Positions 49,001 to 58,225 of a stretch of 64,000 nucleotides of DNA are shown one piece after another. The translations under genes were made by a program, and so were the position numbers. The notes beneath the pieces were generated by a model, which was given only the letters and a program-made list of their open reading frames with translations, made no database searches and had not been told where the DNA came from. Where the stretch lies: contig NC_018248.1 of NCBI RefSeq assembly GCF_000227135.1, forward strand, positions 405,670 through 469,669. The letters run 5' to 3'. Each line of letters opens with the position of its first letter. Position 1 is the first letter of the stretch. Source of the stretch: Leishmania donovani. Its lineage: Eukaryota; Euglenozoa; Kinetoplastea; Trypanosomatida; Trypanosomatidae.

Positions 49001-51392
49001 AGACTTTCTCGGCCAGCGCGGCATCCGCTACGGCAGTCTCGAGCTGCTGCCGCCGCTCCAGGCTCTTTTGAAATTTTGACTGCTGCCTCTTTGCGTTCTT
49101 CAGCGTCCGCTGACGGTCGCTCACCGCGGCTTGCAGCCGACCGCCGCGTGGCGGGTTCGGCGTAAACCGAGCAGCAACATTGGCAGCTCCGGTGGTGAGG
49201 CCGGCGATGGAAGTGCGTAGGCTACTGCGCGGCAGGGCCGCGGGCACTGAGGCGGCAATGCTGGTGCGGGGATTGGCAGGGCCGGAGGTCATCGAGGTGG
49301 TCGACGCAGAACCGCTCGCGACTGCGAGGGGCAGACCGCGCCACTGTGTCAGTGGAAAGGCTGACGTCGAAGGGGCTACCATCGACGGTCGCAGCGCGAG
49401 GGTTGGCGGCGCGGTAGCTGCTACCTTAATGTCGCTGATGGTGAGCGGCTCGAGCACTGAAGGTGGTGATCGTGGCGCCGGAGCTTCGGGAGGCGCGCGC
49501 CACGCGTTCTGTTGGCCACCGGGGTACGACGCCGCCAGCGGTGGCAGCTGCGGGGGGAGTGGTGAGCCGTGGCCGCTGGGCCGAAGAAACGCCGACGGCG
49601 CCGGTGGCTGCTGCGGCGCTGGCAGCGAAGCAGTATGAACAGCTGTGCTTGATGTAGGTGGTAGAGAGAGTCGCTTGGGCCCCGTCTGCACGGGTTGCAG
49701 CGGTGGGCAGTGAAGCGGCGCCTCGTGCTCGGTGGGTGCGCCGAACTGCAGTACGTCCGCCATCGGCGTCACAGCCGACGATGCCTCCCAAGACGAAGGG
49801 TTCATCGACGGCGGCAGAGGACGCGAAGCTGCAACATCGACACCGCTGCGGCCCTTGGCGCTGGCAAGGGCTTTCGCTGCCGAAGAACCGGTGAATGGCA
49901 GCGCACTGCGACTTCCTTCCTCCGCCCACCGGACTTCGCCACCGTGCATTCCCGCCGCCGCACTCGGCGCGGCTGTGCACGATCCCTTTTCCGCGGGAAC
50001 GGTGGCCGCGCCCGGGTGCCGGAGTGCCTGCATCACCTGCTCAATCGTGCGGCAGCATGCTGGTACGAGGCCGTAGCGGTGACACACCTGGATGGCTTCC
50101 TGGAAGGCCCACCGTTGGGCATTGACGTTGGCGCTAGCGGCATCGCGTCGCTCCAGTGAGGCACCAAAGCTGTAGAGCGCCACTGCGAGCATCGTGGCAG
50201 TGCGGGCCTGCTGCTGCGTGCGCAGATCCGCTTCGTCTTCCGCTGTCGCCGCCGTGTGGGCACTGGAGCACTCCAGAAGTGCCTGCTGCAGCAGCGGGAT
50301 CACTCGCTCGCATACCTGCGCCGCCTCCGCGTGCTGCCCCAGCTCGTTCAGCACCGTGCACAGATTCAGGTAGGTCGAGGCGGTACCTTCCGTGCCACTG
50401 CTGTTGCTACTGAGGTGGCAACGCCTCGCCTTCGGCAAGGCTTGGGCAACGGCGTCGCCGTCAACTCGACGGCTTTCGTCAAGCTGGGCCTGCGTCTGTA
50501 TCGCCATGCGCAGAAACACCACAGCGGCGCGGGGCCGCCCACGGCGTTGCTCTAGACAGCCGAGGTGGTTCAGTGTGACCACGCGGAGGGACAGGCGCAG
50601 CTGCTGATCGTGCGGCGTCGGCCCAAAGCACGCGCGAAACGCGGCCGCCGTGGCTGCCGTATCGTGCTTCACCTCGTCTTGCGTGTTCGTCAGCTCGTCG
50701 AGGTCGATGGAATCAACGATTGCTACCGCTGGCTGGGACTCGGGCTGCGGCGCAGATGATTGCAACACTGCACGCCACCACCACTGCCCAGAGACGGTGC
50801 CGCCACTACTACTCGTGATGCCACCCACTGCGCCATCCGTCGTCGAAGCTTCTTGCTGCGCGTCCTCGTCTCCGTCGGTGAGGAACATGGCGCGGTTGAG
50901 GAAGAACGCCGCGCTATCGTACTGGGCATGCTGGAGGGCCTCGACGGCGTAGCTGTTGCACCGCAGCACCGCCTCTTGTGCCTGCAGGCAAATGTTCATG
51001 GGCAGCGCCACGTCCCCATCGTCCGTGAGTGGCACGTAGTCGTCGTCTATGTCTCCGGTGCTCGGTGCACCACGCCGCATCTTTGCAGGGCGGTGCTGGG
51101 ATGCTCGATTTTTTAGTGCACGCCGTCGCTCCGCCAAGGCGTTGCCTACAGCTGCTGTGTTCGCCTGCCGCAGTAGCAGCGCTGACTCAACGCTCTTGAC
51201 ACACTCGGCGTAGTTGCCTTGCTGCTCGAACACACTCGCCATCCGCTGCAAGAAGCACAGCGAGGAAAGAACCTCATCGCCATCACTGGGGTGACTCGGT
51301 AAGTGGTGCACCCGTGTTGCGGTTCCCGTCTTTGAGTGTGTCATGACGGGCGTGTCGTGCGTGACGCGAGGAACGGCAGCGGTAGAATGCAT
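46083..51392 (-). CDS. TPR plus IQ-array protein, probable calmodulin/centrin-binding scaffold
   Basis: A 1769-residue protein. The N-terminal 430 residues contain about five TPR-like helical pairs (RMASVFEQQGNYAECVKSVE, NLCTVLNELGQHAEAAQVCE). A Pro/Ser-rich linker follows to about residue 800. The C-terminal half, about codons 46086-48965, is a nearly unbroken row of some 26 IQ-like motifs at irregular but mostly 20-45-residue spacing, such as AAAQIQRIWRGVLART, TVHIQAVVRGYLTR, ATKIQALYRGHYER and AASIQRAYRCYKSR. IQ motifs bind calmodulin or centrin-type EF-hand proteins, so the tail should be a long helix coated with light chains, as in ASPM or myosin lever arms. No motor, CH or kinase domain is seen. 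A flagellar or basal-body scaffold role is inference. Confidence 0.9.
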   Translation of the reverse strand: MHSTAAVPRVTHDTPVMTHSKTGTATRVHHLPSHPSDGDEVLSSLCFLQRMASVFEQQGNYAECVKSVESALLLRQANTAAVGNALAERRRALKNRASQHRPAKMRRGAPSTGDIDDDYVPLTDDGDVALPMNICLQAQEAVLRCNSYAVEALQHAQYDSAAFFLNRAMFLTDGDEDAQQEASTTDGAVGGITSSSGGTVSGQWWWRAVLQSSAPQPESQPAVAIVDSIDLDELTNTQDEVKHDTAATAAAFRACFGPTPHDQQLRLSLRVVTLNHLGCLEQRRGRPRAAVVFLRMAIQTQAQLDESRRVDGDAVAQALPKARRCHLSSNSSGTEGTASTYLNLCTVLNELGQHAEAAQVCERVIPLLQQALLECSSAHTAATAEDEADLRTQQQARTATMLAVALYSFGASLERRDAASANVNAQRWAFQEAIQVCHRYGLVPACCRTIEQVMQALRHPGAATVPAEKGSCTAAPSAAAGMHGGEVRWAEEGSRSALPFTGSSAAKALASAKGRSGVDVAASRPLPPSMNPSSWEASSAVTPMADVLQFGAPTEHEAPLHCPPLQPVQTGPKRLSLPPTSSTAVHTASLPAPQQPPAPSAFLRPSGHGSPLPPQLPPLAASYPGGQQNAWRAPPEAPAPRSPPSVLEPLTISDIKVAATAPPTLALRPSMVAPSTSAFPLTQWRGLPLAVASGSASTTSMTSGPANPRTSIAASVPAALPRSSLRTSIAGLTTGAANVAARFTPNPPRGGRLQAAVSDRQRTLKNAKRQQSKFQKSLERRQQLETAVADAALAEKVFQQLISEKSKTEVERCRRAAAQIQRIWRGVLARTWVATLIAAALRLQRVVRRFLVRVRVQHAREAEERARQQAEELARQEVACRVLQARARQFLRRLQIRRTYRANQARHYYAARTIQRGYRAFCERRAAFLAARAEANRRKDEQWQFRQKVAARRIQSSYLEYRMKRAELDEHRARQRRVRATVHIQAVVRGYLTRAWYAYYRVYRRDQEVRSAAMQSKLVMIQSACRAICSAYYGQQRALHAFFAMREARQHRAATRLQSLWRCYVAKIRRARLQAEHDCLVRHAVRIQRWYRMRVLRRAFLVYKAEQQRIRAASRVQRWLRECWQAVKAREFAAYHAELLRQQQQKRLQARAIGVLQACCTACLSDRLVASVRRMYQRHDTVVRVWQRVGRGFAARREMALERRVAYWVAVKERETARRMAAVCVLQQAWRCAAAKDKVQRMRREVAAADVITRAYRVYRARVQLADLRRARQLHLEDAAARRIQRAFADFLHLQRAKETEAYYRGEHRKKMHRLRRQEAAIMIQSVWRGHVTRKAVERDREELQAFSAAAVRIQRAWHSRRSRRQLSRELSQRIKERARDAEAALVVQCFWRKIMAGRRAAHQRVVTQQRLVAAVHVQMWWRVQLAQREFARRRILRREEAALELYYAMQWEAHVSLVNSFVRARQAQVLSRDRLRDCLVGQLTEAERHRFANRHAAATKIQALYRGHYERVYVRGLVAQAREEARRTAVLAARQQRAALAIQCAYRCARSRQQLADLKQAELERVLVSHQEFAEKADPAEVVRELFWLNTTYQQREACNARRREAEQKRAAAASIQRAYRCYKSRQQVSTAADLHQRERAARLLQDCWRHHRDVHRIKKRQRRQAAATRLQCHIRGWLVRRSWPLWRAAVEAERQEHVLLQDMLDRAAIIIQSFWRRVQAQRTAARRRKAHQERHCMLARQEAATVIQETFREHQCRRMERTLRGRL

Positions 51393-52188
51393 GGTGCAGC
51401 GCGTTCGTTCTTTGTGCCTTTAAGTACGAATGCATGCACGAGAGGCCCAGTCTTGACGCCGCCGCACACTGCCGGCAGACATGCACCGTGACACCCACAC
51501 ACGGACACACTCTCCCGCTACGCAAGGCGTGCTGATCAATCTTGGGCGGCACGTGACACTTCGCCGCTCCTCTCCTAATCAAAAACGTAAAGAATCGCAG
51601 CGAAGTACACGATCGCGTCTGCTTGCGTGCCCGTGCGCCCCAAGCGCGTGCGCGACAGCCCTAACGGGTGCGTGAGGCGAGAGAGAGAGAGACTGCCATG
51701 GGCGTGGCGATCGAGGCCAGTGATGCATGCGGGAGAACACACACCCAGCAAGCAAGCAAGTATACGCACACACACACACACACGAAGCGATGGGGGGGGC
51801 AGAGAGAGCGAGAGGGATGATAATGATGGACGCAGCGGCACTTCGGTGTTGCGCTTCAGCGGGAGACGCGCACAACAACAAGAGAAGGAGTACTACCGCG
51901 CAGCAGCACCGCAGAGCGACACGGGCAGGCACGCGCACACACACGTGCGCGCAGCAACAGGAGCCATATGTAGTGAGCATGAAGGGGCAACAACGTGGAT
52001 GCCTGTTCTACCCAGCAGCAGTGCGACTTTGAGAGAGACACGTTGGCACACTACTGTATTCTTTTCGCTATTATGTACACACATCTATGTACTTGCTTCG
52101 CCTTGTTCCGTGTAATCGCCGTCGACGGCGTCATGGACAACTGCGGTGTCCCGCACGCACACGCACACGCACACACGCAGCGGCTGCG
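51393..52188 (-). other. Spacer between the WD40 and IQ genes
   Basis: No gene seen. It contains a CA repeat (about 51767-51783) and GAGA-rich DNA, which is a pyrimidine tract on the minus strand and may be the splice acceptor region of the IQ gene. Confidence 0.5.
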
Positions 52189-54021
52189 TCACTTCGTTTT
52201 CCTGAGCATTTCCATCTCATCTTCGTCGCTGTCGTCCTCGTCGTCGTGGCCGCCGTTCTGGAGTGCGCTGGCAGCTGCGCTCTTCACCAGCCCCTGCGAC
52301 GGCAGCGGCTTCTTGCGCAGCGCCATCATCTCGTCATCGTCATCGCTGCTGCCGCTGTCGGTTTCTTCGTTGTCGTTTGTGAGCCGGCTGGCATACGAAG
52401 TCAGCACAGAAAACCGCATGTCTTCAGCGGAGCCGTGGGCGGAGACGACGATGTCGTTCTCCGTCACCGTGATGCCTGAGCCGCCCGCAACGACCACCTC
52501 GTCCGCCGTATCGACGTCGTAGAGCAGCCAGTTCTTGCTGTGCCCAACCACCATAATCGCCGTGGACGAAGCGAAGCGGGAGGAGACTGGCGGGAGCTGC
52601 GGTCGACACTGCGCGTAGAGAGGCATGCCAGCATCTAGGGTGCGCACGCACAGTCCCGTGTCCGCATCCCAGATGCGGACGGTGTGATCCAGCGACGTCG
52701 TCACCAAGCCGATCGGCAGCACCTGGCTCAGGGCGCCACGGCCACCGGAGCTGAGGGGGTTCGCATAAAAGCTCAGCGACGTGACAGCGTCGTCGTGGCC
52801 GAGTAACTGGAACGGGGCAGCGCCGCCACCGGCGTCGTTGTGCGGCCCCAGCCCCGCCTTGCTCAGCTTACGGGCATCGTAGAGATGCACGACACCATCG
52901 CCGCCGCCCGACGCAACGCGCACGCCGCAAGGAGACCACGCCACGCACAGCGCGGCTCGCAGGTGACCGCCAACCCGGCCGCCGGTGTGGAAGGCAAGCT
53001 GGCCGCTGCGTGTGTCCCAGGCAACAATGCGACCGCCAGCATCGCTTGTCGTGAGCAGCGAGCCGTCCGGATGAAAAGCGATGCCGAGGGTGGCCCCCGC
53101 CGTCTCGTAGCCGTCCTGCGCGTAGAGATGTGTGAGTGGAGACGTGTCCGCGACGGGGCTCGCTGCTGCGGACGACGACGTGCCCTCGAGCACAGCCCGC
53201 GCATCCCACACATGCACGATCCCGGTGGCGTGCGTTGCGGCGAGGAGGGCGCCTGTAGGGTCCAGGGCAAGCTGCTGTAGGCCCCCAACGCCGCCGCCAG
53301 AGCTGCTGTCCACCGTCTCGGCAGACGTGGTGGACGCTGTTGTCAGGGGCTGTAGCAGTGCACCAGAGTCTTTGTCCGGCGCGTCACTGTCACCGCAACT
53401 CAACGTCACCCGCCACACACGCACGACACGTTGAAACATGCTCGCCGTGAACGCAAACGACGTGGCCGAGGCCGCGCTTGCTCCGCCCTGCTGCCGCGGG
53501 TGAACTACAATCGACTTGACACGGCCCCATCCGTGCGAGTCCGCGTACGTGGACTGGCTGCGCAGCGGGGTGCAGTGCTTTGCATCCCACAGTGTAAGGA
53601 GACCATCTGCAGATCCGGTCAGCACACGCGCAGACGAAGTACTCGAAGACCCGCTGTCGCCGCTGACCACCGCCGGCACGGCGGGCAGCGCTGCACAGGA
53701 GTGGAACGGCAAGCAGAGCGCGCCGGCGACAGCGTTGCTACTGCCGCCGGCTCCTAGAACTTTAATGTTGCGCACCGCCTTGACAAGGCGCAGGCGGTGG
53801 AGGGTCTCTGCCATAGCCGTCGCGTGCTCGCGCAGCAGGAGCGCGTGCGGCACCGCATAGAGTCTCTTCAGGTTCCCCACCCGCTCCTTCGCGCGCTGCG
53901 TCGTCTGCGGCAGCATGTGCTGCACCCGCATCTGGATGAGCTCACTCGACGCCGGTGTCTGCGAGTCCTTGAAGCGCGGCGACGGCGCCACGCGCACGTA
54001 CGTGCTTTGGTGAGAGGCCAT
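52189..54021 (-). CDS. WD40 repeat protein, possibly U4/U6 snRNP protein PRP4-like
   Basis: A 610-residue protein from the ATG at 54021 (MASHQSTYVRVAPSPRFKDS); the open frame begins at a GTG 22 codons earlier, less likely as a start. After a helical N-terminal region come about seven WD40 blades, with ends such as LLTLWDAK, RVVRVWRV, GIVHVWDAR, GRIVAWDTRSGQL, GVVHLYDARKL and HTVRIWDADTGLC. The segment LGIAFHPDGSLLTTSDAGG closely parallels the IAFHQDGSL..TGG blade of human PRPF4, and an upstream blade also fits, so a PRP4-like role in the U4/U6.U5 tri-snRNP is possible. The N-terminal SFM motif is not clear and the acidic C-terminal tail, with two similar DDDEMMALRKK and DEDEMEMLRKTK endings, is not a PRP4 feature. 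The WD40 call is firm; the PRP4 call is tentative. Confidence 0.88.
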   Translation of the reverse strand: MASHQSTYVRVAPSPRFKDSQTPASSELIQMRVQHMLPQTTQRAKERVGNLKRLYAVPHALLLREHATAMAETLHRLRLVKAVRNIKVLGAGGSSNAVAGALCLPFHSCAALPAVPAVVSGDSGSSSTSSARVLTGSADGLLTLWDAKHCTPLRSQSTYADSHGWGRVKSIVVHPRQQGGASAASATSFAFTASMFQRVVRVWRVTLSCGDSDAPDKDSGALLQPLTTASTTSAETVDSSSGGGVGGLQQLALDPTGALLAATHATGIVHVWDARAVLEGTSSSAAASPVADTSPLTHLYAQDGYETAGATLGIAFHPDGSLLTTSDAGGRIVAWDTRSGQLAFHTGGRVGGHLRAALCVAWSPCGVRVASGGGDGVVHLYDARKLSKAGLGPHNDAGGGAAPFQLLGHDDAVTSLSFYANPLSSGGRGALSQVLPIGLVTTSLDHTVRIWDADTGLCVRTLDAGMPLYAQCRPQLPPVSSRFASSTAIMVVGHSKNWLLYDVDTADEVVVAGGSGITVTENDIVVSAHGSAEDMRFSVLTSYASRLTNDNEETDSGSSDDDDEMMALRKKPLPSQGLVKSAAASALQNGGHDDEDDSDEDEMEMLRKTK

Positions 54022-54423
54022 TGAGTCTAACGGTGTGTATGGAGAGCGAACGGCAGCAGAGCGGACAGAAAGGCGCGAGAGGGGCACAAAAAAGAAGATG
54101 GGCGATGAAGAGAGCGCCGACAGGTCGTCGAAGGACTCACGGATAGGCTACATGTGCCACCGTGCGAGCGCCAACGCATCGGCGCGTACGTACTCCGGTA
54201 CCTCTCCTAGCCATCGGCAGTACGGCACATGCCTGCTGCTGCTGCTGCTGCCATCGCCGCCAGCCGGCCATGGCAAATCGTTGCTGTCCAGACATCGTCG
54301 CGTTGCTTATAGCGACTGGCACATGCGCATTCGTGCCCATGTGTGTGTGTGCGTGGGTGTGCGCTTGGTACCGTTGACGCGTGCTACGAGCAGCGCACCC
54401 GCGTCGTTTCTTTCCCCCTTGCG

Positions 54424-54461
<38 letters not shown>

Positions 54462-54719
54462 GATGTAGTTGTGCACAGCCCTCTTCACCGCCGCCTCACC
54501 ACTCGCCTGCGTATGTGCGGTTTCCAGCGGCTGAGATACGGACAGACACGTTGAAACGTTGGGTGAGGCTGAGGGATGGTTGGCTGGTTGGCGGTGACCA
54601 TCATGATGGTGGGGGATGGAACACCTCTTTCGATACTCCTCCGAAGCGTCGGTAACAGAGCGACCACAAGCGGAGGCAGCCACACAACTAAAGAGCAAGC
54701 AGAAAACAAACGTGCCGCC
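54022..54719 (-). other. Spacer between the golgin-like and WD40 genes
   Basis: No gene seen. A long (CA)n tract lies at 54427-54459 (GT on the transcribed strand). Confidence 0.55.
54427..54459. repeat. (CA)n microsatellite, about 16 units
   Basis: An uninterrupted CA tract, the longest pure dinucleotide tract seen in the window. Confidence 0.95.
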
Positions 54720-56609
54720 CTACAGGGGCTCTGAAACCTTCGCCGGCTCCCGCACATGCGCGCTTTCCTCCAGGGCGAGGGTGCCAATGATCATCAAGAC
54801 GACCCAAACCTGCAGGAGGCCGATGTAGCACATCAGCGCCACACGCCACACCCAACGCGCCTGCGTGAGGACGCGGCCCACCTGCATGGCGAAGCTGTCA
54901 ATGGAGGAGACGACTGCGACAACTGCGCGGCCGGCGATACCGTACTGACGTGCCAGACGCACCATAGCCGGGTTGCGGCGCCGGGCGTCGCCGCTGCTCT
55001 CCGGTGTGGTGGCTGCAGTTCCAGCATAATGTGCCCAAGGAGCGCCAGCCGCCGCACTGTGCCCGCCAAGCCCGTTCCCATCGGCGCTGGAGCCTCGGTG
55101 GCCGCGCATGGAGGAAGCCGTCGGAGGCGCCGGGAAGACAGAGCTGCGACCGTTGCCGTCCCCATACATGGCAGACGCGCGGAAGCCAGCTGCCATCTCC
55201 ACCTCCGCATCATTCACGTGCTTCGCGAGCTCGTTGTACCGTGCTTTCATGTCTGTTGCCTCACGCGCCGCGGCGTCGAGGGCAGCCTGTAGGTTGCTTG
55301 CCTGAAGAGTGAGAAGTTGGTGGCGTTGCTTCAGCTCATTCAGCTCTCTCTGGAGCGGTCCCACATCGACAGCGGGGCACGCATCGCCGGTGCCCTGTGC
55401 CACTGCTGCGGACGAGGAAGGGCTGCTGCCCCTTCTCACTAGCTCATCTTTCTGCGTCTGTAGACGACGTAGGGCACTTCGCGTGTCCGCGTGTGCCGCG
55501 ACTTCGCCCTCGAGCGACTCGCGCGTGGCGCCCACCTCGAGCTGCAACATGTCAACGCGCATCTGTGCCTGTCGGTGCTTCTCCTGCATGTGCTGCAGTT
55601 CCGCTGTTGCCTTTGCCGCTTCCTGGCGATAGCGCTCTACCTCGGTGTTCAGCGATGCGTGATCCGCCTGAAGCAGCTCCAGCCGCTGATGCAGCTCCCG
55701 TGCGTCGTGCGACGCGTCAGTCTGCTGTTGTGGTTCTGTCGCTGACGACCGCCCCGCTGCGGCGTCGCGCGCCTGCTTCAACTCGTGCTGCGCCTCGTCC
55801 AACAGCCGCTGCGAGGTTTCCTTGTAGACCGCGAGTGCCTGCTCAGCCGCACGCTGAGCTGCGCGACTCGCGCGTGTATCCTGCTCCGCCTTCCACAAGG
55901 CGTCCCGTGCTGCCCTGCACTGAGCGCGATGGGTGGCGGCCTCTTGCTGCCAGCGCGTCTTGTCAGCTTCGAGGGCTTTGCACCGCGCCTCGAGTCGCTC
56001 CACCGCGGCTTCCGCAATGCTGGCGTTATGGATAGGTGTCTCGCCACCGCCGAGCGCAGCGGACGAGACGATGGCTGCATCACCCTGGCTGGAGACGAGA
56101 GAGTTTCCGGCAAACGGGTTCGCCGCAGCGGACGCAGTCAGGTGCTGCTTCCATCCAGCGGCAGCACCTCCTTTGCCGCCATCCATCGCCGGGTCTTGCG
56201 AGGATGGCCGGAACGAGGGTAACTTTGTGGGCAGCGACAGTGGCACGTGGCCTGCCGCGTACGCTTCGTCAGATGCAAGATGTGCCGACGAGATCATGGC
56301 CGAGGGCGGGGTCGCCGCGGTCTGGAAGTCATCACTGCTACTACCGGCGGCATTGCCACGGCCGCGCGGGAGCCCGCCGAGGCGGCTCTCATGACAAGCA
56401 CCGCTGTCGTGGCCCCTTGCAGGGTGCAGCGGTGGCTGAGGATGCTGCTGCAAAGACGTGGTTCTGCTCACACCGCTACTGCTGTGCTGCCGCTGCTGCT
56501 GCTGATGCTGTTCCGCCGCCCGCGCGAGGTCCTCCTCATCGGCGGCATTGGCCAGCTCCTCCGTCTTCTTGTCGATGGCCTCCAGAAAGGCGCCGACGCG
56601 GGTGAACAT
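54720..56609 (-). CDS. Golgin-84-like tail-anchored coiled-coil protein
   Basis: A 629-residue protein. The N-terminus (MFTRVGAFLEAIDKKTEELA) is a short amphipathic helix like the start of golgins. Most of residues 200-500 is coiled coil (ERLEARCKALEADKTRWQQE, MQEKHRQAQMRVDMLQLEVG). The last 60 residues carry SSIDSFAMQVGRVL followed by one membrane span at about 588-613 (CYIGLLQVWVVLMIIGTLAL) and a 16-residue tail, so the protein is tail-anchored. The segment before and in the membrane span is similar to golgin-84 (GOLGA5), including the aromatic Y..LL..WV pattern. Golgin-84 tethers vesicles at Golgi cisternae with Rab partners. A Golgi role is inferred from this layout and the C-terminal match; other coiled-coil tail anchors are possible. 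Confidence 0.85.
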   Translation of the reverse strand: MFTRVGAFLEAIDKKTEELANAADEEDLARAAEQHQQQQRQHSSSGVSRTTSLQQHPQPPLHPARGHDSGACHESRLGGLPRGRGNAAGSSSDDFQTAATPPSAMISSAHLASDEAYAAGHVPLSLPTKLPSFRPSSQDPAMDGGKGGAAAGWKQHLTASAAANPFAGNSLVSSQGDAAIVSSAALGGGETPIHNASIAEAAVERLEARCKALEADKTRWQQEAATHRAQCRAARDALWKAEQDTRASRAAQRAAEQALAVYKETSQRLLDEAQHELKQARDAAAGRSSATEPQQQTDASHDARELHQRLELLQADHASLNTEVERYRQEAAKATAELQHMQEKHRQAQMRVDMLQLEVGATRESLEGEVAAHADTRSALRRLQTQKDELVRRGSSPSSSAAVAQGTGDACPAVDVGPLQRELNELKQRHQLLTLQASNLQAALDAAAREATDMKARYNELAKHVNDAEVEMAAGFRASAMYGDGNGRSSVFPAPPTASSMRGHRGSSADGNGLGGHSAAAGAPWAHYAGTAATTPESSGDARRRNPAMVRLARQYGIAGRAVVAVVSSIDSFAMQVGRVLTQARWVWRVALMCYIGLLQVWVVLMIIGTLALEESAHVREPAKVSEPL

Positions 56610-57313
56610 GACGTCGGAGTCGGCTAGCGAGAGCGCGCGCGCTCCAACACATTCGCAGACAGACGGAGAGTAGCGGCGCGTGCGCGGGGAGGGGGGATGC
56701 TACACGAAGAAAGAGGTATGGAGGGGGAGAAGACGACACGAGCACGCGCACACAGCCCTCGAGATCAGCGAAGTGGTCGCTCTTCTGTTTTCTTTTTCGC
56801 TTGCGATGGATGACGTCCACCACGCACGCACAGAGAGCGGAGGGAGGAGGAAGGATGAGGGAGAGAGGGAGACACGACTAAAAGGGGAGGCGTACACACA
56901 TACACCCCACACATGCACACCCAAGCGAGTTGGCGGTGGTGTAGGGGAACATGAGGAGGATGGAGACGCCTTGATGAGTGCGGCACCAGGGCACACCAAT
57001 GAAGTTCCCACCCGTGCGGCCGCGCTTGTGGCGGTGCATGGGCGTAACACGCTGATCCGTGTCTTCCTTGTTGTTTTCCCCTCTCGTCGCTGCCCTCTCC
57101 CTTCGGCGGGGAGCCCCCCAACGGTGGCCGTATCTTTGCCCACTTCTCTTAGAGCAATGCCAGCCGCACCTTTCCCAATCCCGCAACCCCCACTCCCTGC
57201 TTTCATGCTCTCTTTCTCACCATGCCGGGCTCTGGTCACCGGCTCATCGACGGATGGACGACACTTAGCGAGGGGGCGGGCGACATACAGTGGGAGGGCG
57301 CATCGACTGGGCT
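56610..57313 (-). other. Spacer between the hypothetical and golgin-like genes
   Basis: No convincing gene and no long repeat; GA-rich plus-strand DNA (about 56820-56890) gives a pyrimidine tract on the transcribed strand. Confidence 0.5.
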
Positions 57314-58225
57314 TCACAGCGGGGAATAGCCGAGCTCCATGTACCGTGCGCGCAGCTCTTCTTCGCTCTCCCTATCTTCTGCTTGCTGCTGCCGCTGCTG
57401 TTCCTCCGCGTCCTCGTCACCTCCGGCCAACAAGCCAAAGCGAAGTCCAGCATCTGCGTCGTCGTCGTGAGGGGGCCGCTTACCATATCTTCTTGCGTGA
57501 ATCATCGCCGTCGTCTCCGCGTGCTCATCTGCCAACATGCCTGTCTCGTGCGAGGCAAGTCGCTGAGGGGAGGCGCCATCCTGCAAGGCTGCGGCCTCGG
57601 CGACAACGCCAGAACGGTGATCGGCTACCATGTCGGCTACAAGTTGACGGGCGGCAGCGAGGCGCTTGACAGCGTCTGCCTGCACATCGAAGCCACTTGG
57701 CTGCTGAGACTGTGGCGTGGACGTGACAGCCACATCCGCCGCTCCTGATGGCGCTCTCGCGGTGTCCGTGCTCAGCAGCTCGTGCAGGAGTTGTGCGTGC
57801 ATCAGGAGACCTTCGTAAGCCTTCTGAATAGACTCGATGCAGCGGCCCAAGTCCTCCAGGTTCACACTCGCCTCGCAGTAGCGATCACGACAGCCATTTT
57901 CCATGTCACGACTATGCGACGACGCTGTGGCCTCTTCTTCCTGCGGCTGCATCTGCGCATCCCTCTGCCTCGCCTTCTGCGCAGCAGCCGCTCTGCCACC
58001 TTCCCGCCCGCCGCTGGAGCTCAGGTGCACCTCGATACCGTCAAAGTAACCAAGCCGCTCGCTCACGGCAATACGCACTGCCTCCTTAATAATCTCTTGC
58101 TCCACCATCGGGTCCCCCAAGTCTGCAAGCAGGCTCAGGTTGAGCGGAATGTCCAGCGAGCCCTTCACCTGTACATGCACGCATGCCGTGGCAGCGATAC
58201 GGCCGCCTCCGTGGATGGCTTTCAT
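57314..58225 (-). CDS. Hypothetical protein
   Basis: A 303-residue protein from the ATG at 58225 (MKAIHGGGRIAATACVHVQV); the frame also opens four codons earlier at a TTG. Residues about 15-65 look structured (DIPLNLSLLADLGDPMVEQE, then AVRIAVSERLGYFDGIEVHL), mixing beta-strand-like and helical segments. A charged, Gln/Ala-rich middle is followed by a helix (LEDLGRCIESIQKAYEGLLM) and an acidic, Gln-rich stretch ending in ARYMELGYSPL. No signal peptide, membrane span or catalytic motif is visible and I do not recognise the family. It lies between the large coiled-coil gene and the golgin-like gene on the minus-strand array. Confidence 0.75.
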   Translation of the reverse strand: MKAIHGGGRIAATACVHVQVKGSLDIPLNLSLLADLGDPMVEQEIIKEAVRIAVSERLGYFDGIEVHLSSSGGREGGRAAAAQKARQRDAQMQPQEEEATASSHSRDMENGCRDRYCEASVNLEDLGRCIESIQKAYEGLLMHAQLLHELLSTDTARAPSGAADVAVTSTPQSQQPSGFDVQADAVKRLAAARQLVADMVADHRSGVVAEAAALQDGASPQRLASHETGMLADEHAETTAMIHARRYGKRPPHDDDADAGLRFGLLAGGDEDAEEQQRQQQAEDRESEEELRARYMELGYSPL

